A stretch of DNA of 7,578 nucleotides from an uncultured Ruminococcus sp. (lineage in GTDB: Bacteria; Bacillota; Clostridia; UBA1212; UBA1255), in the NCBI GenBank assembly GCA_902782885.1, contig CACZOW010000218.1, positions 1 to 7,578 on the forward strand, in the 5' to 3' direction. The notes under the pieces were generated by a model. The model did no database searches and had not been told where the DNA came from. It saw only the letters and a program-made list of their open reading frames with translations. The stretch's first letter is position 1, and each line of letters starts with the position of its first letter. Shown piece after piece: positions 1 to 5,471 of this stretch. The position numbers and the translations under genes are program-made.

Positions 1-952
1 TGACCAGTTCAGGATAGAACAGCGCGTCATGGTTCAGCAGCACCGCCGCGCCGCCGTCGCGCTCCACAAACGTGGAGTTATTCAATCCGGGTGCGTATCC
101 CAGCGGATCGATGGGGGTCACCGCGTCGCCGGGTGTCATATCGTCAAAGCTGATGCTGATCTCTTCGAACGCGTCCTCAAAGATCGGAACGACTTCTTCT
201 TTTTCCTCTTTGGGCGGCTCGGCTTTCACCAGTTTGTCCCCGTATTTCTTATTGAACTCTTCATCATATTTGGTAATATCATCTTTGCTCTTGAAGGCAC
301 CGATCCAGGCGATCGCCCAGTCGCCGCCCGCGTCGTTGACGTTGGGTGTGCGCAGCTGCATGAAGTCGCCGGTCGCGGACTTGAACACCTTTTTGATCTC
401 CAATATGCCCGTGTGCCAGTCGCAGTCCTTCTTGAACGAGATGTCGCCCCACCAGCCGTCCTTGGGAGTAGGTCCGTCGTCAGTGGTGATGGCATAGAAG
501 TGATTGCTGCTGATGATGCTCTGACCGTATCCGATGCGGTATTTGAACGCGATGAACGGATAGTCGTCCGGACTGAAGATATCCGGGAACATAAATACCG
601 AATGGATGTCGCCGGAAGGCAGCGTGGTGATGGTCAGGAAAGGCTCGCCGTCGCGCATCTCGGCTTCGCTGCCGCTCGTGCGGTAGTTGATCGGATCGTC
701 CAGTTCGACCATGAGGGCGTCGATCTCTGAAAGCGGGTCTTTTTCGGTGGGGACCGGCTCTTCAGTAGGGGCGGCGGTGGGCACGTCCGTGGCGGTGTTT
801 CCGGCGGGGGCGTTGGTGGCGAGCTGCCCGGTGCCCGCGGGGATCTCTGTGGTCTTGCCGGCGTCGCTGCCGTTTTTGGTGCCGCACGCGGTCAACAGCA
901 GTACCGTTATCAGCACCAGCGCGGTCAATAGCGTGATCGCTCTCTTTTTCAT
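1..952 (-). CDS. Surface lipoprotein with carbohydrate-binding-like module(s), 3' end missing
   Basis: I translated this by hand from an ATG at 952; the frame stays open for 317 codons to the left edge, so the C-terminus is missing. Residues 1-23 form a lipoprotein signal: a MKKR start, a hydrophobic stretch and lipobox L20-T21-A22-C23. A Pro/Thr/Glu-rich linker follows (about 38-74), then a compact domain (about 82-236) with many aromatic residues, including Y138, Y142, W167, W168, W179, W212 and W216, and a typical beta-sandwich alternation. A second charged linker (about 240-265) leads into what looks like the start of another module. The pattern resembles jelly-roll, carbohydrate-binding-like domains of clostridial surface proteins, but I cannot name a family. 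An AAAGGAGA ribosome binding site at 961-968 sits 8 bases before the ATG. Its position after a glycoside hydrolase and a sugar-phosphate-type HAD enzyme favours a role in glycan binding at the cell surface. That role is inferred, not shown. Confidence 0.85.
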   Translation of the reverse strand, partial: MKKRAITLLTALVLITVLLLTACGTKNGSDAGKTTEIPAGTGQLATNAPAGNTATDVPTAAPTEEPVPTEKDPLSEIDALMVELDDPINYRTSGSEAEMRDGEPFLTITTLPSGDIHSVFMFPDIFSPDDYPFIAFKYRIGYGQSIISSNHFYAITTDDGPTPKDGWWGDISFKKDCDWHTGILEIKKVFKSATGDFMQLRTPNVNDAGGDWAIAWIGAFKSKDDITKYDEEFNKKYGDKLVKAEPPKEEKEEVVPIFEDAFEEISISFDDMTPGDAVTPIDPLGYAPGLNNSTFVERDGGAAVLLNHDALFYPELV

Positions 953-960
953 GTCCGATC

Positions 961-968
961 TCTCCTTT
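961..968 (-). promoter_or_regulatory. Ribosome binding site of the lipoprotein gene
   Basis: AAAGGAGA on the minus strand, 8 bases before the ATG at 952. It is the best Shine-Dalgarno match near that start and supports the ATG directly ahead of the Lys-rich signal peptide. Confidence 0.75.
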
Positions 969-975
969 TCGGAAA

Positions 976-1003
976 TGTGGTCCGGATCTTGTGGTCCGGG
1001 TCT
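976..1003. repeat. Two-copy 14-base tandem repeat
   Basis: TGTGGTCCGGATCT (976-989) is followed directly by TGTGGTCCGGGTCT (990-1003). The two copies match at 13 of 14 positions. They lie in the gap between the HAD gene and the lipoprotein gene, just upstream of the lipoprotein ribosome binding site. The duplication looks recent; it could be replication slippage or a duplicated protein-binding site, and the sequence alone cannot separate these. Confidence 0.8.
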
Positions 1004-1006
1004 TTT

Positions 1007-1023
1007 CAGGGGTCTGTCCCCTG
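1007..1023. repeat. Perfect GC-rich palindrome, REP-like
   Basis: CAGGGG (1007-1012) and CCCCTG (1018-1023) are exact reverse complements around the 5-base loop TCTGT. It is the most stable small hairpin I see between genes here, and lies 12 bases beyond the HAD stop codon. On the minus (coding) strand the stem is followed by AAAAG rather than a T-run, so it is not a canonical intrinsic terminator for the operon. It could shield the 3' end of the upstream mRNA, act as a weak pause, or be a dispersed palindromic repeat. A close variant lies inside iorA at 6021-6035. Confidence 0.7.
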
Positions 1024-1035
1024 TTTAAAACTGTT

Positions 1036-1683
1036 TCAGTCCAGCAGCGCGCTGATGTCCGGCGCCGTAATGTCCGCTCCCAATTCCGCGAGCCGCTCCG
1101 CGGAAAACGTGCTGGTAATGCCCAGGCAGCGCATGCCGCCCGCTTTTGCCGCTTTGACGCCGCTCTCCGCGTCTTCGCACACGATGCATTCCGACGGGTC
1201 GACGCCCAGCAGTTCCGCGGCTTTGAGGAAAATATCCGGGGCGGGTTTGAGATTGACCACGTCCCCTGCCTTTACCACCGCGCCGAACGCCTCGGGGGGC
1301 AGGCCGGAAGCGCGGATATTGGCGCTGACTTTGACCCAGTCGGCGGCGGAAGCGATGGCCATCTTGTATCCCAGCTCATGCAGTCTGCGCACCGTGGGCA
1401 CCACGGCGGGAAACCGCACCAGGTTCTCTTCGATATCGCGGCAATATATCTCGTACACCCGGTCTTTCATCTCGTCACGGTATTCGCCGCCGTGAAGGCG
1501 CACGACGTTGCCGATGAAGCTGCGTTCGCCCGTGCCGACGAAGGGCTTGAAATCCTCTTTTTTGGCCTCGATGCCGTACTCTTTAAGTCCCGCGATGGCG
1601 GCTTTGTACATTGCCGGTTCCGAATCCACCAGCACGCCGTCCATGTCGAAAATGATCGCTTTGATCCCGTCTAAAACTGCCAT
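1036..1683 (-). CDS. HAD-superfamily hydrolase, beta-phosphoglucomutase-like
   Basis: This 215-residue protein has the four HAD motifs. Motif I is DMDGV with nucleophile D13 and acid/base D15, motif II is S112 in the IASAA stretch, motif III is K146 in NLKPAPD, and motif IV is the acidic pair E170-D171 in CEDAESG. The helical cap lies between motifs I and II (about residues 20-90). This is the subfamily IA layout shared by beta-phosphoglucomutases and sugar-phosphate phosphatases, and the length is normal. Members use an aspartyl-phosphate intermediate and Mg2+ in the cytoplasm. The substrate cannot be read from the sequence; the glycoside-hydrolase neighbour suggests a sugar phosphate. The ATG at 1683 follows an AGGCGAGG-like ribosome binding site, and the gap to the preceding gene's stop is only 15 bases, so the two are probably co-transcribed. 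A plain phosphatase, for example of the phosphoglycolate type, remains possible. Confidence 0.9.
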   Translation of the reverse strand: MAVLDGIKAIIFDMDGVLVDSEPAMYKAAIAGLKEYGIEAKKEDFKPFVGTGERSFIGNVVRLHGGEYRDEMKDRVYEIYCRDIEENLVRFPAVVPTVRRLHELGYKMAIASAADWVKVSANIRASGLPPEAFGAVVKAGDVVNLKPAPDIFLKAAELLGVDPSECIVCEDAESGVKAAKAGGMRCLGITSTFSAERLAELGADITAPDISALLD

Positions 1684-1698
1684 TTGATACCTCGCCTT

Positions 1699-3840
1699 TC
1701 AGTTGGAGCCGCGCCGCGGTATGCCCACGACCAGCGCACCCATTGGTCCCAGTTTGAAATCTTCGATACGCACCTGCCGTGCGCCGTTCAGTTCGCCGAT
1801 GTGATAATACATGCCGGTCTCGGGGTCAATGCCGATCGCCCCGTCTCCCGGCTGCGCTCCGATCCACTCGGGCACGTTCAGCGTCAGCGGGGCGTCAACG
1901 GCCTTGTCCGTATGGTTTACGATCAGGAACGCTTCTTCAAACGCCGCCGTCCAGCACCAGGTGGTGATCAGCAGCGGCGATTCTTCGTCCGTCAAGGCTT
2001 CGGCTCTGCCCGCGGGCAATATACCCAGTCCGGCAAGCGCCTGCTCAAGCTCCGAAAGCAGCGCTCCGCGCGAAGCGTCGGTGCCCTCGTCATCCGAGAA
2101 CGTCAGCACGCCGGCCGCGGCAAGTTTTCCCCGCAGTTCGGCGAGTTCCGGCGTCTCAAAATTCATGTACGGGAGCACTACCGCGCGGTAGCAGTTGCCG
2201 CGGCGGTCAATGATCCGCCCGCGCCCTATCTGCGTTTCCTCCAGGAGCCCGCGTACGTCAACGCACTCGTATTCCAGCCCCGACAGCAGAAGCCCGCGCC
2301 CCAGCCGCTGCCAGGATCGCTCCAGCTTCCGCTCTTCGGGCGTGTACTCCCGGCTGCCCAGCTGCGCCGCGGAACCGAACGCGGCCGCGAACGCCGCCTC
2401 GATCGGGTACAGCAGCAATATGCGGTGATTGAGCGTATTGCCGCCCCGCAACGGATTGGAAATGCGCGCGGTAAAGTCGCAGAAATCGCGGAATTCCGCC
2501 TCGCTCACTTTAGTGTCGCTGTAATATGACGGGAATTCGGTAACGCCCAGCGCGCGCTGCATTGCCACCGAACCCTTCATTTCCCGGAGGCCGTACGGCA
2601 CGCCGCGGGCGCCTTCGTTGTGGCCGGAGATCTCCGACATCACACGGCGCGGCCCACTGCCGGCGGGCGCGAACCACGCGGCGGCGGAAGAAATAAGTTT
2701 CGGAGTCATTGCCTGATCCAGGATGCCGTCCGGGATCGTGGTGAGCATATCGATGCCGGGCAGGCCCATGTGAGACATGAAGCGGAAAATATTGCCCTCG
2801 AAGATCGGATGATCCAGTACCGCCTCCTCCAGCAAAACGTGTCCGGAAAACCGTGTGCCCGCCGAAGCGCACCAGTCCCCCAGCTGTTCGAAAAACGCGT
2901 GCTCGAACATTTCGGAAGTGACCGTGTGGAAACGGTATCTCGTTTCGGCGTTGGCATCCGTGCGCGGTCCGAACAGATCTCCCAGTTTGGGCAGCAGATC
3001 CTCGCCCCAGCGTTCTTTATAGCGCTCGGGCAGCCGGCGGTCCCAAACTACCAGCGGCAGCAGCGGCAGCGAATCGTCAAATTTATCCCGCACCCGTCCC
3101 GGATACAGTCCCGCGTTGAGGTACGCGGCCATTATGGACGGCTCGTCGGTGAAAATTGCCTCCACCGCGCCGAACAGCTCGCCCAGCTCGCGGCGGTAGG
3201 CCTCGTATGTATTGTCAATAAACGCCCGGACCGCGTCCGGGTCAAGAACGTTGATGTAACGGCGGGACTCGTGCACGTTGTGCTCGGCGTGCGTCCCTTC
3301 GTACACCCGTTTAACGGCATAAGCCCGGGCGATCCCGGAAGCATCGGCGCGCACCAGCGTGCAGGTCGCCTTTGCCGGCGTGACCAGACTGCCGGCGTAC
3401 GCCATGGCGGTGACAAAATAATCGTGCCCCGGAGGCAATTCCAGCGAGATCAGTTCGCCCGGAGCGCCGTACGCGGTCACTTCCGCCAGCCCCTGCGCCT
3501 CGTATTCCGGATGATCCCGCAGCGTGATGCCGCCTGCGCCGCCGCTGGGATAGCCGTGCTCATCGTACAGCCACACCCGGAAGCCCAGCGCCTTAGCCCG
3601 GCGCACGGCGTAGCGGAGCGTCTCCCAGTTGGCCGGACTTTCCAGATACTGATCGAAGTCAACATTGGTGACGATGCCGCCGTAGCCCAGTCTGTACAGC
3701 CGTGTCAGACAGGCGTCAACGATCTCCTCGCGCCGTTCTTTGCTGTCGTCCCGCCCGATCCCGAAACCGTGCAGCATTTTAAGCGGTCTGCCCGCCGCCT
3801 CAGCCCGGATATCGGTGTTGTACATGCCGTCCGTATCCAT
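1699..3840 (-). CDS. Glycoside-hydrolase-like protein (GH106-like TIM barrel), cytoplasmic
   Basis: This is a 713-residue protein without a signal peptide. Residues about 20-440 look like a TIM-barrel catalytic region. The WLYDEHGYPSGGAGG stretch (90-104) matches a signature I associate with rhamnosidase-like GH106 relatives. Other barrel-end motifs are FTDEP (230-234, E233), SGHVLLEE (332-339), PGIDML (361-366) and MSEISGH (401-407). E233, E338/E339 and E403 are the best candidates for catalytic acids. Residues about 470-610 resemble the alpha/beta, flavodoxin- or glutamine-amidotransferase-like domain that follows the barrel in several galactosidase-type hydrolases, and about 620-710 is probably a beta-sandwich. 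The substrate is unknown, and the GH106 link is from memory of motifs. An AAGGAG site at 3847-3852 precedes the ATG by 6 bases and supports this start. The absence of an export signal suggests action on an imported oligosaccharide or glycoside. The neighbouring HAD enzyme and lipoprotein fit a small glycan-use module. Confidence 0.8.
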   Translation of the reverse strand: MDTDGMYNTDIRAEAAGRPLKMLHGFGIGRDDSKERREEIVDACLTRLYRLGYGGIVTNVDFDQYLESPANWETLRYAVRRAKALGFRVWLYDEHGYPSGGAGGITLRDHPEYEAQGLAEVTAYGAPGELISLELPPGHDYFVTAMAYAGSLVTPAKATCTLVRADASGIARAYAVKRVYEGTHAEHNVHESRRYINVLDPDAVRAFIDNTYEAYRRELGELFGAVEAIFTDEPSIMAAYLNAGLYPGRVRDKFDDSLPLLPLVVWDRRLPERYKERWGEDLLPKLGDLFGPRTDANAETRYRFHTVTSEMFEHAFFEQLGDWCASAGTRFSGHVLLEEAVLDHPIFEGNIFRFMSHMGLPGIDMLTTIPDGILDQAMTPKLISSAAAWFAPAGSGPRRVMSEISGHNEGARGVPYGLREMKGSVAMQRALGVTEFPSYYSDTKVSEAEFRDFCDFTARISNPLRGGNTLNHRILLLYPIEAAFAAAFGSAAQLGSREYTPEERKLERSWQRLGRGLLLSGLEYECVDVRGLLEETQIGRGRIIDRRGNCYRAVVLPYMNFETPELAELRGKLAAAGVLTFSDDEGTDASRGALLSELEQALAGLGILPAGRAEALTDEESPLLITTWCWTAAFEEAFLIVNHTDKAVDAPLTLNVPEWIGAQPGDGAIGIDPETGMYYHIGELNGARQVRIEDFKLGPMGALVVGIPRRGSN

Positions 3841-3846
3841 ATTTAA

Positions 3847-3852
3847 CTCCTT
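3847..3852 (-). promoter_or_regulatory. Ribosome binding site of the glycoside-hydrolase-like gene
   Basis: AAGGAG on the minus strand, 6 bases ahead of the ATG at 3840, inside the 36-base gap after recR. It favours that ATG over the in-frame Met at residue 6, which has no comparable site. Confidence 0.7.
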
Positions 3853-3876
3853 GCGCAGTCCGCGCCGGGTCCGGAG

Positions 3877-4473
3877 TCAAAGCTCCACTCTGTGCTGCAG
3901 CGCCGCGCCCAGCGTCACGTCGTCCGCGTACTCCAGATCGCCGCCCACAGGCAGTCCGCGGGCAATACGCGTCACGGTCACGCCCAGCGGTTTAATCAGG
4001 CGCGCCAGATACATGGCGGTCGCCTCTCCCTCCACGTCGGAGTTGGTGGCAACGATGACTTCCTTCACTGTGCCGTCCAGCCGCCGGAGCAGTTCCTTGA
4101 TCCGGATGTCGTCGGGTCCCACGCCGTTCATGGGCGAGATGGTCCCGTGCAGCACGTGGTACGTGCCGGCGAACTCCCTTGACCGCTCCAGCGCCTGCAC
4201 GTCCTTCGGGTCCTGGACGACGCATATCACGCTTTTGTCCCGGGCCGCGTTGCCGCATATGTCGCACACGTCCTTGTCCGACATATTCTGGCACACCGTG
4301 CAGAATTTCAGCTGCTTCCGGGCGTCAAAAATGGCTTCGGCGAAATCTTTGACCTCGTCCTCGCTCTTGCGGAGCAGGAAAAACGCCATCCTCTCGGCGC
4401 TTTTATGCCCCACGCCGGGCAGCGACTCAAATTTCTCTATCAGTTTTGTTACAGATGCCCCGTAAACGCTCAT
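3877..4473 (-). CDS. recR: Recombination mediator protein RecR
   Basis: This 198-residue protein has the full RecR layout. A helix-hairpin-helix lies at 18-34 (LPGVGHKSAERMAFFLL), then a four-cysteine zinc finger (C58, C61, C70, C73), a Toprim domain from about 82 to 172 with the NSDVEGEATA motif (144-153), and the usual C-terminal tail containing GLPVGGDLEYADDVTLGAAL. RecR works with RecO, and in some settings RecF, to load RecA onto SSB-coated single-stranded DNA in gap repair. The length is normal and no key residue is missing. The gene follows ybaB by 29 bases, the classical arrangement. The ribosome binding site is weak (GCGGGTG, 4 bases before the ATG), which may mean dependence on translation of ybaB. 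Unusually, the next gene downstream is a glycoside-hydrolase-like gene. Identification is secure. Confidence 0.98.
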   Translation of the reverse strand: MSVYGASVTKLIEKFESLPGVGHKSAERMAFFLLRKSEDEVKDFAEAIFDARKQLKFCTVCQNMSDKDVCDICGNAARDKSVICVVQDPKDVQALERSREFAGTYHVLHGTISPMNGVGPDDIRIKELLRRLDGTVKEVIVATNSDVEGEATAMYLARLIKPLGVTVTRIARGLPVGGDLEYADDVTLGAALQHRVEL

Positions 4474-4502
4474 AATTCACCCGCGTTTTGACGATCTATG
4501 CC

Positions 4503-4847
4503 TCAGAAGGGCAGGCCCTGGGTGTATTTGCCCATTTTTTCCTCGTTGGCCGCCTCGATCTTATCGCCGCAGTCATTGAACGCCGCCATGATCAGATCTT
4601 CCAGCATCTCTACGTCATCGGGATCCACGACTTCCGGTTTGATCTCGATCGAAGTAAGTTTGTGGCTGCCGTTCATAACAACTTTTACCATGCCGCCGCC
4701 CGACGTACCTTCGAACTCCGTCTCGGCGAGCGCTTCCTGCTCCTTCTGCATTTCCCGCTGGAGCTGCTGCGCCTGCTGCATCATTTTCTGCATATTGTTC
4801 CCGCCGCCGCTTTTCTGACCGAAGCCGCCTCTGAATCCTTTTGACAT
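4503..4847 (-). CDS. ybaB: YbaB/EbfC family nucleoid-associated protein
   Basis: This 114-residue protein has a Gly-rich N-terminus (5-17), a long Gln/Met/Glu-rich amphipathic helix (about 18-43) and the conserved core with TSGGGMVKVVMNG (48-60), IEIKPEVVDPDDVEMLEDLI (67-86) and AAFNDCGDKIEAANEEKM (88-105). YbaB/EbfC proteins form dimers that bind DNA and associate with the nucleoid, and the gene is normally paired with recR, as here. The Gly-rich leader is a common clostridial extension. The start at 4847 is well supported by a strong AGGAGGAA site (4853-4860), 5 bases ahead. That site overlaps the iorB stop codon, so ybaB is probably translationally coupled to iorB. The usual upstream partner dnaX is absent. 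Identification is secure; the exact physiological role is not settled even in well-studied species. Confidence 0.96.
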   Translation of the reverse strand: MSKGFRGGFGQKSGGGNNMQKMMQQAQQLQREMQKEQEALAETEFEGTSGGGMVKVVMNGSHKLTSIEIKPEVVDPDDVEMLEDLIMAAFNDCGDKIEAANEEKMGKYTQGLPF

Positions 4848-4852
4848 GTCAG

Positions 4853-4860
4853 TTCCTCCT
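4853..4860 (-). promoter_or_regulatory. Strong ribosome binding site of ybaB overlapping the iorB stop
   Basis: AGGAGGAA on the minus strand, 5 bases before the ybaB ATG. The iorB TGA (4862-4860) shares its final A with the first A of this site, so ribosomes finishing iorB end directly on it. This geometry is typical of translational coupling. Confidence 0.8.
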
Positions 4861-5468
4861 CAATTTGCCATTTGCCCTTTGCCATTTGCCATTTGTCTTC
4901 CGGCCTCAAAGGCCTTTTTGTTGATTTCCAGTAATTTTGCCGGCACAACGCTCTCCAGGCTGGCGCGCCAGACCTCCGCCGGTATCTCCGGGATCGCGGC
5001 GGACAATACGCCCAGCAGCACCACGTTGACGCATTTCGCGCTGCCGCAGCGTTCCGCGGCCGCGAGCGCGTCCAGTGAAACGACATTGAAATTGCCCCCC
5101 GCGAGCCGCTCGGGCACGCGTTCCGGGTATTTTTCGGCGCCGGAGATCACCGGCATGGGCAATATTTCCTGCGTATTGGTGATCACAAGTCCGCCCGGCT
5201 TCAGGTAGCCCAGCGCCCGCAGCGCCTCCACGCTTTCAAAAGACAATACCACGTCCGCCATGCCCCGGTCGATGATCGGGGAGGCAATGCTGCTGCCGAT
5301 GCGCACGCACGTTTCCACGCTGCCGCCGCGCTGGGACATGCCGTGGACCTCGGACACCTTAACGTCTTTGCCCATGCGCAGCGCCACGTCGCCCAGAAAC
5401 CGGGACGCCAGCAGCGTGCCCTGGCCGCCTACACCGATGATCAGAATGTTGAGATTGTCCGCGTTCAT
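4860..5468 (-). CDS. iorB: Indolepyruvate:ferredoxin oxidoreductase, beta subunit
   Basis: This 202-residue protein is the small subunit of the aryl-pyruvate:ferredoxin oxidoreductase, homologous to the gamma domain of pyruvate:ferredoxin oxidoreductases. Family marks are the GVGGQG glycine-rich loop (12-17), the EVHGMSQRGGSVE segment (40-52) and the late GVLSAAIPEIP stretch (153-163). Together with IorA it converts indolepyruvate, and usually phenylpyruvate and hydroxyphenylpyruvate, to the aryl-acetyl-CoA and CO2 while reducing ferredoxin in the cytoplasm. The ATG at 5468 lies 3 bases beyond the iorA stop, and its AAGGAG site (5478-5483) is inside the last iorA codons, so the two subunits are tightly coupled. 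The last 12 residues (191-202) are encoded by a 7-base tandem repeat and look like an acquired tail; the natural end of the family is near residue 190. The rest appears intact. Confidence 0.95.
   Translation of the reverse strand: MNADNLNILIIGVGGQGTLLASRFLGDVALRMGKDVKVSEVHGMSQRGGSVETCVRIGSSIASPIIDRGMADVVLSFESVEALRALGYLKPGGLVITNTQEILPMPVISGAEKYPERVPERLAGGNFNVVSLDALAAAERCGSAKCVNVVLLGVLSAAIPEIPAEVWRASLESVVPAKLLEINKKAFEAGRQMANGKGQMAN
4864..4898. repeat. 7-base tandem repeat, five units, at the iorB 3' end
   Basis: Successive heptamers on the plus strand are TTTGCCA, TTTGCCC, TTTGCCA, TTTGCCA and a degenerate TTTGTCT. On the coding strand they give GGCAAAT-type units. Because 7 is not a multiple of 3, each unit falls in a different frame. 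The array encodes most of the odd tail of IorB (residues 191-202) and ends two bases before the iorB stop and the ybaB ribosome binding site. Gain or loss of one unit would change where iorB terminates. Confidence 0.85.
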
Positions 5469-5471
5469 GGT

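Noticed and set aside
29..730. Plus-strand open frame of 233 codons at the left edge
   Set aside because: The minus strand there encodes a lipoprotein with signal peptide, lipobox and ribosome binding site. The plus-strand frame is its shadow.
1007..1023. Intrinsic terminator after the HAD gene
   Set aside because: The stem is good, but the coding-strand sequence after it is AAAAGACC rather than a T-run, so it does not meet the usual criteria.
1684..2529. Plus-strand open frame of 281 codons
   Set aside because: It is antisense to the C-terminal part of the glycoside-hydrolase-like gene, is Arg/Gln-rich, and has no family motif.
2620..3846. Plus-strand open frame of 408 codons opposite the glycoside-hydrolase-like gene
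   Set aside because: It mirrors a gene with clear family motifs and a good ribosome binding site. Its product is Arg/His/Gln-rich without recognisable motifs, as expected for the antisense frame of a GC-rich gene.
4864..4898. CRISPR-like array
   Set aside because: The units are 7 bases long with no spacers and lie inside a coding region, so it is a simple tandem repeat.
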